In this document: piece after piece, positions 12,947 through 27,511 of the stretch
Position numbering within the stretch: position 1 is the stretch's first letter
How the letters are laid out: every line of letters starts with the position of its first letter
Assembly: GCA_034670405.1 (NCBI GenBank)
Contig: JAXDDX010000004.1
Span: 7,105,001 to 7,169,000, forward strand
Reading direction: 5' to 3'
DNA from: Hoplostethus atlanticus
Lineage: Eukaryota; Chordata; Actinopteri; Trachichthyiformes; Trachichthyidae
DNA: 64,000 nucleotides
Made by a program: the position numbers and the translations under genes
The notes under the pieces: generated by a model
What the model was told of the DNA's origin: nothing
Seen by the model: only the letters and a program-made list of their open reading frames with translations
Database searches by the model: none

Positions 12947-15799
12947 TGAATGAGTTTTTCTCTGGGGCCCAAGGCTCATGAAACCCACTTACCATTACCA
13001 TGTAAACTTCATGTAAGAAAAACACCAAAATCGCAGTAGCATGATGTTTTTTTTCTATAACAAAAGCAATTTGCTTGGAGAAAAATGTTTGATGAAAAGC
13101 ACATGAAACTGAATTTCAATTAAGCACATGCAATGCTGTTTGTTGGAGGCATATATCTTGTATAGAATATTTTTGGTAGATTAATTGTTTTTCTATATAG
13201 TGCAAGTGAGAATGTTCTTGATCTCATTATTGGGTTATAGATAATCATGTTTATTTTACAATAATTATTAACATTCGACACACTGGAATGATTACCCCCC
13301 CCCGCCTCCTAGCCTATGTTACTGTTACTGCTCTTACCTTTAATGGACACTCCCCTTTAATGGAAAGCTCATACTCACCTTTAAGAGGGATGCTTACCTG
13401 GAAGGCAGGCAATGTGGGACAATAGACGGGGTATCCATACAATTTTTCAACCACACTAACCATCATCGTTATCACTATCACCTACATCGTTGCTTATCCT
13501 TTTTGTGTTTTGGAATTGTAAAGCCTGGCAGTTTGCGCCTTTTTTCGAAGGCTTATAATAAATAATCTTGAGTTTATCTACGAGTGGAGTTGGAGTGTTT
13601 CGTATTGGAGGTGCGTTTGAGAAGTTACCCTGTTGTCCGCAGCTTATGAAGCTTCGGAACATAGAAAGCCGATACACTGTTTGACAGACTTACTCAATAT
13701 TTGAGGGGAAAGTCAAGGTACACAGAAGTTATCGGCATTACATACCAGTATACCTCTTGACAGTTGAGAACCACTGAAATACATACAGTATCTACAGTCT
13801 GGTTCAACTGATGGTGACTGCAATTCCGCAAGTGTGCCTTCGCATCAACTGTACCCACGCCACCTGCTGGGAATCACTGTGGGACAATTCCTTGATTAGG
13901 AAAGCCAGTTAGATCACATCATGTTAATCAGACCTACAGAGAGGAGCGTTGCTGCTCACCTGTCTCTACATCCGTTATCACAGCTGTGTTGTCAAAGGAG
14001 CCGGTGAGGAGGTGTCGCCCGCAGGGGGTCCAACAGGCATCTCGAACCGCTCCCGAATGGCAGGAGTAAACCATCAGGCACCGCCCACTCTCCACTCCAT
14101 CCCACACCTGCCAGACATGAGTACATTGCAGCAGGCCATAGTCAGAAACTACACATAAATTCTATCAACAAATGTTTACTGTATGAAGCAACTTGACAAC
14201 ACAATGCTTTATGCAGTCAGGTTATCCAGAGCATGTTAGTGACAGCAAAGGTGACATGAGACAGAACTGTAGCTGGTTCCAGCCACAATACACTCTCATC
14301 ATCACATAGACATGCCTAGTGACTGTGTTAGCCTGCACGGACACTACTGGAGAAAAAAAAACCAATCTGGTCCTGTCTGCTAAAAGGCGGAAAGGTCACA
14401 CTCTTCTGAATCCTTCACCCCTGAAGCAGGCACTTATTAAAATGTAACAGTATGAGAGAATGAAGCAACGAAAAGAAGACATCAGACTGCTCTGACACCT
14501 ATTTCTCCCCTCTACACAAACAGGAAGAAAGGGCTGCATGCTTTTGAGGAGGTTTCAAGGCAATTCACTAAGGATTTAATACTCTAAATTTGATTTGGCG
14601 ACCACACCTCTCCCCACTGAAAAATAAACACACCCTGGAAATTTTCTAGCAGCTTTCATGACAGATGCATTCAATTCTGTGGCACTGAAAATCTCTTTCA
14701 TAGTGCTGGAAAGATAAAATCAACATTACCTAAAAGCAAAAGCAACCTTTCTAATGAATTCATCAAACTAATTACCTTTGTGTGTGCCATAAATCAATTC
14801 CCAGTGGGGAGTAATAGCTTAATGATTTTGTAATTTGAGAGGTTTCTCTGATCCTAGACAGTGCAGAAGAGAAAAGCTCCAAGCTGTCTGTTGTCACCAG
14901 CATGACTGGGCTATCCAACACCTTGCTGGTTTGAAACGTGATCACTGTGAGAGGGAAGCACAAAAAGAGGACTGGAAAACAGACACACTGATTTATGATG
15001 AAAGTGGTAACCTGAGAGTCTCTTTTTTTATTATTTATTTTGGTACTTGGCAATCAAACTGTGTGACCAATATTGTGACGCCTTTTTCCTTGGATTTTCT
15101 GTTGATGAAGTTTGAGTCTCTCTCTCTTTTCTTTGTCTGCTCAGCCATGGTGGCTATCACTGCTCATGCTAACAACCCAATCTGCTACCAGGTGTTTAAA
15201 ACACCAAACGTCAAACATGTAAAAGCTTTCTTGAACATGGTATAAGTTGAATCACTATTGTTATATCAATTGGTGATAGAGGGTAGCAAAACAGTAATAT
15301 TTATATGAAAATGTCACAGATTATTACTTTAACTATAAGAACTGTATATTACATATTAAAAATTACACAATTATATTTGTGGAGCCAACTGCCTGAGGGG
15401 GTGTTTTGGAAGACTTGTCAGACATGTCAAAAGAAAAAAGCTCAGTGAACGCCTCTCTCCCTGGGGCCCATCCTGAAATAGAGTGGGTGGTCTGGTCCGA
15501 TGCCCAGTGAGGTGCAATATTACACTAATGATGGGAAGTTTCTTTGCTTTCCCCACATTGCCAGGCCCACATAGGAACTTTGAAGATCTGTAGGGCAGTG
15601 TAGATCCCTCTCCGCCTCGCTCTGTTTCATTATTGAAGAAGACTGCTCCACAGAGTATGAAACAGCATTGGGAAACACCACAGCTCCCACAAGAGACAGA
15701 AAGAGGGAGAGACATGGACGAGAGAGAGTGACATATCAATCCAGCAGCCAGTTCTTTACCAAACAGAATCCCAGAGATGCCTAGAGGGCGGGAAAAAGT

Positions 15800-15851
<52 letters not shown>

Positions 15852-18800
15852 CACACGTAATTACAAAATAGCAATAGCAGTGCATGAATGAAGAATATTT
15901 CAATTCTATGTACAACAGGAACAACCTCTTCATATCCTCTGGGTGAAACACTGCCATAGGGAAACACTGCCATCTCAAGGCTACACGAAAACCTGTTAAA
16001 CTGCAAGTTAAACTAATTATAGGATATATAGGGTATCAATACTGTAAATCACAAAAGTTGAATAGATTTCACAAAATATTCAACTAAACAGAGACTACTA
16101 CATAACAAGTCTGACAAACAGGCAAGCAGCTTGAGCTCTGTTCCTATGAGAGCAGCGTTAATGACATGCACCATAACAGCTTCATTCAAGGAACAGACAA
16201 TAGAAACAGTCCTATATATGAGACCTATGCATGGATGAAAATGAGCACTTGTTTGTTTGCTTGCATCCCCTTTAATTTCACCAGCCACTTCACAGACATG
16301 CAGAACGGATGCCTGCAGATGACTCATTGGGTAATCTGCTTCCTAGATGACTCTTGGTAATTAAAACTAAATTGGTATTCGTGTTATCAACTTAAAACGG
16401 CTGCCTTACACCTGCCGTAGCCATGGTGACAACAGCTACAAACAGGCTGGAATAATAATAGTCTGACTGAACACTGAAGAGTGTTGATGTAGAAACAGAA
16501 CCACACAAAGCTAAATGTTAGACTTCGCCTCCCCCTTTTCACTGCTCTTAGCTGTATAAGACCACAACCAGGCACATAATAGAATAGAATTGAATGAGCA
16601 AAGATAGGGGCTACACTCAGTACCCTGATAGCTCTTGGCTGATAGCCGAGCTGTGTGAGTTAGGGCTGAAAGACATCACATTTTCTTCCTACAATTCTAG
16701 TCTAAAGCTGGTGCGGTTCCAGCAATTTGAAGCAGGAACTCACTATAATGTAGTGTCAACAGCTAGGCTAACTGAAATGATCACACACACACTTTTCTGG
16801 CTCTACTAATGTCACGAAACAAACCTTTGGAGAAAAATAAAATAAAAAATGTTAGACTCACTGACAAACCCACATTCAAAATCCCTAATTGGGCAAAATG
16901 ACTCACAAGACATCTGGATGGAAAAGATTTTTAAAAATTGTATATTTCACATCTTTTTTGTTTTTATCAGCCAGAAGAAAGCACCTGGCTGGGCTGCCTA
17001 AGAGGAAGAGAAAACACTGCACACAAACTCAAGCCTTCCCCTCCCCTTCTCCCCTAAGTCTCCACCATCTGCTCTGAGCAGCCCTTCCAGGTGCAAGGTC
17101 CAAGAGGTGGCTGCCATAGCCCTGCACTTGGATTGTTATGCAGATTATCTCATGCATATTTAAATTATTAATTATTCAGCATCCTCACAGGATACTGGGC
17201 CGATGAATCCCTCGCGTGGCAGGGAACACAATTTCATACTGGGATTTAAATATTTAGTCATCGGCAGGCACCAGCAACTTGACCTTTACAGTAGGGAAAT
17301 GAGGGATTGTTTTCCTGGTGTGAGGTGGAGAAAAAGAGAGGGAGAGGGAGGAATATAGAAAGGGAGTGAAAGGTGGGAAGGCCCATGGGTCCTGACATAC
17401 ATTCAATTGACACTGACAGATAGGATGCTAAAGAAAGTGGTTGGTGCTGCAGGAAAACAGATATCATCCCTCTCTGTAACACTGTGCCAGTTACAGTCAA
17501 TGTCAGGTAAATAATTGTTATTATCCACTTACACCTCCCAGATGCACTTGATCCCTTTATGAAACCACACTGATGGTTGGATCACAACATGTTTCACATT
17601 CTGTAGAAGCCTACAATGTACAGTCATGCTTGAAAGTTTGTGAACCCTACAGAGACTGGTCATAATATCATATATTATAGAGGAATAACCTTTTTAAATC
17701 CTTATCGAAACCTCAAATTTTCAAAGATAACCCAAGTAAAGAACATCCACAAATAAATATGATATACTTTTATATTAACAAAAACTCCTCCTTTGTACAC
17801 AATATCTTTGTGTGCAAAAACAATCAATAACTTGTGGCACCTCCTTTGGCAGGTAACTTAATGATGTGGAGTGGCCAGGTGCAGAGGAAGACAAACAGCC
17901 CCAGACCAACTCCCACCACCATACTTGACCGTAAGGAGAAGGTTGTTGTGGTGGTGGGTAGTTGTGGGTTGGCTGGAAGAACAGGCTTCCAGAAATCTTC
18001 AGGTTGGTCCAGGTGGTGTCTAGCAAACTTAAGACAGGCAGCTTTGTTCTTTTTAGACAGTAGAAGCGTCTTCCTGGCTGCCCTTGCAATAATCCTATTT
18101 CTATTGAGTGCACTTCTTATTGTTGACTGCCCTATTGTTTTTTACTAGCTTTAATATTTTTCGTGTGGCTCTTGGCGGAGTTTTAGAAGGATATCCACTT
18201 CAAGGAGCCCAAATCCTTTTTACATGACTTTATAGCCTTCCCCAGGCTGCTATTAACTTCCTCAGGTCTAGAGTTCCTAGAGGCCTCTGAGGTCTCCTTA
18301 AATCACAGCAGTGTTTTTCTTTCACCTGCAGGGGTAACACCAAACTGACCAGGTTTCTAACCTGTATTTATGGGAGTGCCACACAAACTCCTCCACAAAG
18401 ATCTGAGCTTTGATTGGTTAATTTCCTCTAAAAATGACATTGGTAAAAACAGGTCCTTTATTACAGTTAAGAAAACACTGTTTTTGATTGTGGTACAAGC
18501 TCCACATTTCTATAATTGCACAAGGGATTCACAAACGTTCAATCATGACTGTATGGAGCTGTCAACTGTAAGTGGGTCTGAGCATCCTGAAAATTGTCTT
18601 AATGACAAATCTTACCACATGCAAAAAAATGAATACAAATTGAAAACCTTTCATTGCAAAAGTCAATCAAAATAAATGTTAGAGTGTAATGAACTACATC
18701 ATAGTATCACAAAAGCACGGATTTCCTTCTCTACTGTAAGCTTCAAGGGCTAAGTATAAGCATGCATCATTTAGGGCAGGCAATGACAGTTGTATTATAG

Positions 18801-19599
18801 CCATCCTTACCTTAACAGTCTTGTCCATGGAGGCAGACAGCAGTAGATGACTGAGATGAGGTACTGGACACCATTGGACAGTGTTTACTGGGCCCTGGTG
18901 GCCTCCCAGGCTCATCAGAAGCTTCCTCGGTATCTCTGCCCGGCCAGGCTTGTGAACCAGGTAGGGCTTCACTCTATCAGACACTTCTGAGAGCATCTGG
19001 CTTACTCTGGCTTGATCCACTGGGACTTTCTCTACTGGGGACTTCGGGTCAACTTTCTGTACTGAAGTGGCGAGTCTCTGTCTCTTAGGAATGTATGGTC
19101 TGATGGCAGATGGGGACGTCTGATATCTTTTTGCTGTGTTTGCCCCTGTATGGTTGTAGTTTTGTGATGTTTGAGGAAGGGTCCGTTGTGCAGTGATCTT
19201 CTCTAGGGTCCCTGGTAAACCCAAAGGAGCTGCAGTTTCTCTAAAAGTCTCATCATGTACTGCCCTACGACTACAGCATTGTCTTTCCCTGGCAAAACGG
19301 CTTGGTGGCTGTGGAGGTGGGTGTAGTGAAGACCTGCTTCTTTCAACAACTGAGGTAACCAGAGAAGGGTGAACAGAGGTATTCTCATCACATTCCAGGA
19401 TTGTTCTATCATTGTCAGGTGTGATGGAGAGAGAACTGGGTGTTAGCCCATAGGAATTAGACACCCCAACTTCCTGCTCTCGTTCTACCTGTCTAGTAGT
19501 TTCAGAGGTGCATTCGACAGAAGGCGACCCTTTCCCTTCCTCTTGATCCAAAGATTCATCCTCTGAATCAGAATCCTCATAAGCCACTAATGAAGCCAT
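3253..19599 (-). CDS. wdr25: WD repeat-containing protein 25 (WDR25), six coding exons
   Basis: Coding exons on the minus strand, 5' to 3': 18811-19599, 13960-14107, 7279-7409, 5422-5592, 4841-4981, 3253-3474. Phases match across every junction with GT-AG borders, giving about 533 codons (human WDR25 is about 544). The start is fixed by [16 protein letters not shown], nearly the human N terminus. The first 180 residues are acidic to low-complexity; after [20 protein letters not shown] come WD40 repeats ending in the conserved WGGEVKVWH just before the stop. Other recognisable blocks are [40 protein letters not shown] and [11 protein letters not shown] splice acceptor at about 19614 lies 14 bases upstream of the ATG, so a non-coding first exon is expected further upstream, toward wars1. 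WDR25 is a beta-propeller protein of poorly known function. No frame disruption was seen. Confidence 0.93.
7433..7502. repeat. GA dinucleotide microsatellite
   Basis: About 35 uninterrupted GA units starting roughly 24 bp from the acceptor edge of the third wdr25 coding exon, so on the minus (coding) strand the intron ends with a long TC tract followed by the acceptor. Confidence 0.95.
7913..7939. repeat. GT dinucleotide microsatellite
   Basis: About 13 pure GT units in a wdr25 intron. Confidence 0.9.
10331..10398. mobile_element. possible hAT transposon terminal fragment
   Basis: The segment ends in TTGTTGAGCCCTGG. Read on the other strand it begins CAGGGCTCAACAATTT, a start typical of hAT-superfamily terminal repeats in fish. 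A partner end with matching inverted repeat was not found nearby, so this is at most a truncated end. Confidence 0.3.
12391..12422. repeat. short perfect hairpin, 13-bp arms and 6-base loop
   Basis: CCATTGAACCTTT at 12391-12403 is followed by a six-base loop and then its exact reverse complement at 12410-12422. It lies within a wdr25 intron. The stem is far too short for a microRNA precursor. It may be the remains of a small inverted-repeat element or chance. Confidence 0.6.
12914..12944. repeat. GT dinucleotide microsatellite
   Basis: About 15 pure GT units in a wdr25 intron. Confidence 0.95.
15804..15851. repeat. GA dinucleotide microsatellite
   Basis: About 24 pure GA units in a wdr25 intron. 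Confidence 0.95.
17619..18553 (-). mobile_element. Tc1/mariner-like transposon relic
   Basis: The left end (TACAGTCATGCTTGAAAGTT) and the reverse complement of the right end (TACAGTCATGATTGAACGTT) match closely over about 30 bp, and both outer ends carry TA. Length is about 935 bp. The interior of 17775-18113 read on the minus strand has transposase-like pieces in shifting frames: a segment around [15 protein letters not shown] and a [16 protein letters not shown] block that corresponds to the conserved GGG..MVWGCF region of Tc1 transposases. The frame is short and interrupted, so the copy cannot be autonomous. Confidence 0.75.
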
Positions 19600-20992
19600 T
19601 TTTGCATGAAATCCTGTTTGGAAATGAAGACAGGTCAAGGTGTCTGTAGAGTTACTTCATTAGAGGCCCAAGAGTGTCATCTGGTGATTGCTTTGAGTAT
19701 TGCACACATAACTAGCATTCACTGTAGCTTTCTATCTTCATATTCTATAATCACATTTAGGAGATTCTGTACAATAGTTTCTAGAGCCAAGGGACAGGGC
19801 CCACAGTTTATATACAAATTCCAACTTTTAGAGCATTTTGTCTCCTGCTGACACATCTTCTGGTGTTCTGACTGTAGATACATGGGTAGGTTTTCCTGTA
19901 ATAGTCAAATCCTTCAAAGCAGGCACAGAGAGGATACTGTATGCAGAGCAAAATAACTTGGAGCAGTTAACGTCTGCTACTTTTACAGACAGACTAAAGT
20001 AATCAGTCCAGTCGTTTTTGTGTATTTGAACCTTGTGGCTGTGGTGTCTAACGTTAACCGCCACCACGAGTAACGTTATCCTCAAAGTTTGCATCTACGA
20101 CCTAGAGCCTTAACTAGCATACATAAAACGACAAGACGCCCAATGAATCTACCTTAAAGTGTTGGCCCTGCAATCAGCATATCCGACAATTATTAAATCC
20201 GACGGTTAAAACAACCAGTAATCATCTGTCCAGCATCACGCACTAGAGTGAATGGCATATTTTCAAAATAAAACGAATGTTGCGCTTTGTCACTACAACT
20301 CGCCATCCACCCATGCGAAAAAACTTTATTTTGAAAACAATCGGTAGGAACGAAGTAGCTTTTCCGCGTCTCAACATATAGCGCATTATATTTATTTAGA
20401 TTGAACTCAGTGGGTTTCATACTACATTATACTGATAAAATACAGACAAATACACAGAGGTCCTAATGACTATTAGTGGATAATGGGCTTAATGGTTAAC
20501 ATAGCTATCAAGATAGCAAGTTTGTGCTACTGAATCCATAACGGAACTGTTGACTAGGGCTTGTTTGCCTGGGAGTATTTTGATCCAAACAGCACCCCAC
20601 TCAGGCTGATGCAAGTTAAATGAGTGAGCTGTCAGCTGTGTGAAGATTATAGTAGTACGGTATGCTGGCTAGTCACGATATCATATATACCATGATATAG
20701 TTATGGATAAATAGCTAATTCAGTAATTGTGTCATATGAAAGCCACTGTTATGGCATTATCAGACGGCTTGCTTAGCGTTACTTACTAGCTATAGCTAGC
20801 TGTGGTTATGGTATGTTCACATATGGGGAAAGCTAACTGAATTGTGTCTGGAGGTGATGTGTTGCTTCATTAATACGATTGCCCCTATTCTAGTTACTAT
20901 TCATAACCTTAAGTTGTTTTCATTTTTTCAGATGTTTAGTCACTCAACCTTTGCTTTTTCCTCTTCTCCATGTGTTGGTCAGTGTGAAGAAG
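19600..20992. promoter_or_regulatory. shared wdr25/wars1 head-to-head intergenic region
   Basis: The two start codons are 1.4 kb apart and diverge, so the promoters of both genes should lie here, most likely with non-coding first exons. A wdr25 acceptor at 19613-19614 shows that its 5'UTR is spliced. On the plus side the wars1 start exon has two possible acceptors (CATTTTTTCAG ending at 20931 and GTGTTGGTCAG ending at 20981). CpG dinucleotides are denser between about 19990 and 20400 than in the flanks, which makes that part the best guess for the transcription starts. No specific factor site is claimed. Confidence 0.5.
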
Positions 20993-24038
<3,046 letters not shown>

Positions 24039-24526
24039 CCTGCTTGGAGTTGTAATTTGAGCTGTCTGGGATTATCATGCAGTTAATCTCAATGCAAGTA
24101 CCAATGTGAGTCCAGATTTTTCCATCTAAAGTCATTTTCATTTGGTACTGATGGATGGAAGTTCTCCTTAAGAGTACAATTCACTGCAGGACTGGAGAAA
24201 AATGAAAATTACTGAAGCCATGATGTGAGCTTCCATGTTAAACTAAGCATGACATTGCACACGCGTACATGCTACTTGTCACCAGAAAACCTATTAACTT
24301 ATGTGTCAAACCACACTTAATGTACATGTTTGTTTCCATGAAGTGATGGTCTGGGCTGGACTGCTGCTATGATTACGATTATTACGATGATTATTATGAT
24401 TAAATCTGAGGAAAAACTGTATAATGCAGAATCTGCTTAATGACACAGCTACACATCTGTTTCGGAAAACATGGGCTAAAAGGGAAGTCTTAGATCTACT
24501 TAGACCAATAACTTCACAACTTTCTT

Positions 24527-24540
24527 ATTAAACAATTAAA
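24527..24540 (+). terminator. wars1 polyadenylation signals (two ATTAAA)
   Basis: Two ATTAAA hexamers (24527-24532 and 24535-24540) lie about 490 bp after the wars1 stop, followed by a T-rich stretch. This is a plausible 3' end; other signals were not excluded. Confidence 0.5.
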
Positions 24541-24675
24541 GCTCTTCTGTATATATTTTTTTCTTCAACACCGCATAAATGTGTCTGTAAAGTTCATGGT
24601 AATACTTTCACACCACATTTGCAGTTCAATTCATTAGGTACCCTGCCCAATTCTTCCTAAAACAACATGTACCTT

Positions 24676-25420
24676 GTCATGTATGTATTCTTGCTGGAGG
24701 ATGACGATCAGCTGGAGAAGATCAGACAGGATGAGAGGGGGAGCAACTGCAAAAGGAAAGAGGTTAGAAGAAGGGAGGAAAACACAAAAGGGAAGAATGA
24801 GATGGAATGAAAATAACATTCAAAGAAAAGTGTCAATTCATCTCCATTCTTGTCCTCTTTGTGCTGTGAATCAGAACAATAACTGCCACTGTCAAAGTTC
24901 TTGTAAATGTCCTACCAAGCAGATTCTTTGAAGAGTTGTGGTTTCTTTAGAAATTTCTGGCTTCTATGTGCGGTTTTCTTTCTTCTCTCTCTGATTATCC
25001 ACCCCTCTCTGTATTCTCTCCCTTTCTGTCTGTCTCTGTTCTGCTCCTCCCTTCTCCTGCTCACTCCTATTACATTACATTACATTAGTCAATCATTTAG
25101 CAGACGCTTTTATCCAAAGTGACTTACAAAGGTGAGTCCTATCTCTTCTCTCTAGGACTACACTAGTGGAGCTCTGCTAACTGGCACTGAAAAAGATTTT
25201 GATTGAGAGTGAGTTCATGGCCCCCAACTTCTGGGCTGTGTGTGGGTCTATTTTCTAGATACAGATGAAACCTAATCCCATGCCAGAAAACAGTCTACAA
25301 ATAGCATTAAGTCAGAGGAAAACAGCCTATGCAGAATCTGTTGAATGATGAACACAGCCTCACGATTCCCTAAGAATGGGCTAAGAAGTGAGAGGTTTTA
25401 TTGAATTTCTGCTTAGATTA
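24676..25420 (+). pseudogene. decayed tandem copy of wars1 exons 9-10 and 3'UTR
   Basis: 24680-24730 reads MYVFLLEDDDQLEKIRQ, a copy of the end of wars1 exon 9 ([18 protein letters not shown]) with one codon lost. The donor after CAG is destroyed (GATGAG instead of GTGGGG). At 25143-25205 the splice acceptor and start of exon 10 recur (CTCTCTAGGACTACAC), then the frame breaks after TSGALLTG. Matches continue patchily into the 3'UTR, including AGAGGAAAACAG, TGCAGAATCTG and ATGGGCTAAAAG-like words that parallel 24405-24500. The middle of the last exon is deleted. The intron between the two pseudo-exons has gained a repeat (25069-25140). This is a partial, non-functional duplication. Confidence 0.85.
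25069..25140 (+). repeat. dispersed fish repeat inserted in the wars1 pseudo-intron
   Basis: The segment begins with ATTACATTACATTACATTA and carries the TTTAGCAGACGCTTTTATCC word and GTGACTTACA, a combination very common in fish genomes. The functional wars1 intron lacks it at the same point (CTCACTCCT joins directly to pyrimidine tract), so it inserted after the duplication. Confidence 0.75.
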
Positions 25421-25440
25421 ACAACTAAATTGCAGATGAA

Positions 25441-27511
25441 TAAAAAATGACCTTGTGATTACACACATTTTATTCAATAATTAAACCATTTACATATAAA
25501 TAATAGTTTTATTTACTAAAATGCTACAGAAATGCCTGTGCAAGTTAGAATTATATTCCATTCATATGCATAAACTCACACAGTCAAGGTGTCCATTTCT
25601 GTTAAAATATCCCACAAAATGACAAGATCAAATGATCAATGATCTAAAAATCAATGATGCAAAATGAAATGATCGCAAAGATAAGCCAAGTCTCAGGCTG
25701 AGGATACATGGCGTTGAGTTAATGAAAATGTTATTTCACAGAGGTAGGTTTCAAAAATTATTAGTTCAGTAACAAAAAAAAAAAGCTGTCCAGGTGTTCC
25801 AAGTCCAGACGGCTCCATCTTCATCTGCCTGACACATTATCACAAGCTGTAACAGTGATATGAGCAAAGTATTCTCAATCAAAAGTGAGTGATCTTAACA
25901 ATTCTCTGTGGCTGTACAGAACCTTGATGGGGAAACATCTTGCAAAAGCAGCTTTGGACAATAATGTCAGAAATAATAGGCCATTTCAAAACATGTAACA
26001 CAGTATAGTTTTAGCCCAGTTGTTGCAAAAAATAAATTAAAAAAGACATTACCACTTAAACAAGTTTATACTCTATCAGTAGTATAAATCCAGTACACCT
26101 TTCCACTAACTTACAGCATGTTTTATAAACCAGAACGTGGTAATCCTGGTCCATTAAAGACTTCCCAGTAGTGTTCTAATGTAATGAGAGGAATGTGAAG
26201 TTTTTATGGAAGGAAGTTTCCCAAAAACAATTCTGAACAATGCACAGTACTTTGCATATCCTGTTAAGGACTCATTTGATTGGGCGCCCTAAAGTAAAAT
26301 ATTCACATTTGCAATAAAAATGATGTACATTATTTGAAATGTATGTACGGATGTATTTATCAGACCCCCAGGATTCTGTGATCGCAGAATGTTTTGCAGA
26401 AAACTGGATGCAGCGCAGAAAATGATGGACCGCAGAAAAATAGAAAAACCACAGGCTTACAGAAAATAGCCCATAATTACCTACAATTGTGTGTCAACAC
26501 CGCCAGATGCTCTTTACTTCTAGTCTGCATCTCTGTGTTTTTCTGCTTCACAGCTTTAGTGCTATGCACACTGGCCATGGAGCCATTTGTTCAACCTGTG
26601 CAGTCAAAGGATGGAAATAACACTGCTGCCCAATGAGCCCAGTCTTATAAAGATCTCCATGAGGATGACGGAAAGCTCTTTTGTACAGTGTGCAATTAAG
26701 TTTCATAGGTGGGTCGGTTGAATCCAGCCCTAGCTGTGGTATATCTGCATTATAGCACGCTTACCATAGCAAGCACTCCACAGTATTACTATTAAATATC
26801 GGCCTACCAGAAAAAAACAGCAACAATATTGTATGATGAAAATGTATGGTAATATATGGAAATAATGTAGCAACCATTTTATAAAAGCTTTGCTGCACCT
26901 TTGGCAGATAACGCACCTTAACTGTGATATACATTCCATATACCACAGTCTGTAGTGGACTATTGCTTAATTAGACCACAGTTGAAAGTCAACAATTGAC
27001 AACCACTTCAAGTCAGCCACTATCTCAAATGCAAAACAGACCTTCTTAAAAGGCAGAGGACCATAACAACCACTATCAGTGCAAAAATGTGCTTTTTTTA
27101 ATGTCCGCAGAATATTGCATGAATTGCAATTTTACAATCGTAGAATTTAAAAATTGAGATTTGTTTTACTGCAGAATCATGGGGGGCTGATTTATGTTTG
27201 TACAAATGTTGTACAAACTCTTACCGAAGAACAAAATCACTTAAACTGATTTAGTGAAGAACATTATTATCTGTTATCTGAAATATATAGCACATCAGGA
27301 AAAAAAATTGATCTCAGTTTCTAAAACACGCCTCTGGAGATTTCATTTCAATTTTCTCAAATCACATCCATCCTTCCATGTACCAGCCCTGTCACACTAT
27401 GGGTGATTTTGCTCCTGTGAAGGTGGAAAGTAAGATGAACTTCTAGCATATCCAAACAAATTCTGTCCACTTGCAGTATAAAGATACAACATAGGTAGCC
27501 AGAAAATGAAG
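25441..27511. other. wars1/slc25a47 tail-to-tail intergenic region
   Basis: This AT-rich stretch has no recognised exon. It probably contains the slc25a47 3'UTR at its right side; no poly(A) signal was assigned. One short inverted-repeat element lies at 26734-26948. The frame at 26394-26636 has no splice context or recognisable domain. Confidence 0.5.
26734..26948. mobile_element. short inverted-repeat element (MITE-like)
   Basis: CTGTGGTATAT at 26734-26744 and its exact reverse complement ATATACCACAG at 26938-26948 bound about 215 bp. The GTGGTATAT...ATATACCAC ends and the internal ACGCTTACC/ACGCACCTTA words resemble a family of short DNA elements widespread in bony fish. No coding capacity. 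Confidence 0.6.

Larger units (their letters stand above)
7410..13959. other. wdr25 intron, no gene seen
   Basis: This intron of about 6.5 kb separates wdr25 coding exons 2 and 3. It holds GA, GT and poly-A tracts, a possible hAT terminal fragment near 10331-10398, a 13-bp perfect hairpin at 12391-12422, and AT-rich stretches with many TAATTA-type cores (about 8840-9400 and 12500-12860) that have the look of conserved non-coding DNA. No exon with splice sites on either strand was recognised. A 74-codon minus-strand frame at 13456-13677 has ordinary composition but no recognisable family. Confidence 0.5.
14108..18810. other. wdr25 first coding intron, no gene seen
   Basis: This intron of about 4.7 kb separates wdr25 coding exons 1 and 2. 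It contains the GA tract at 15804-15851 and the Tc1-like element at 17619-18553. The segment 17100-17260 is rich in ATGCAGAT, ATGCATATTTAAAT and TAATTATTCA type cores and resembles a regulatory conserved element. No exon was recognised. Confidence 0.5.

Noticed and set aside
14835-15245. 136-codon plus-strand frame inside a wdr25 intron
   Set aside because: No family resemblance, no splice sites or promoter context; composition like the surrounding intron.
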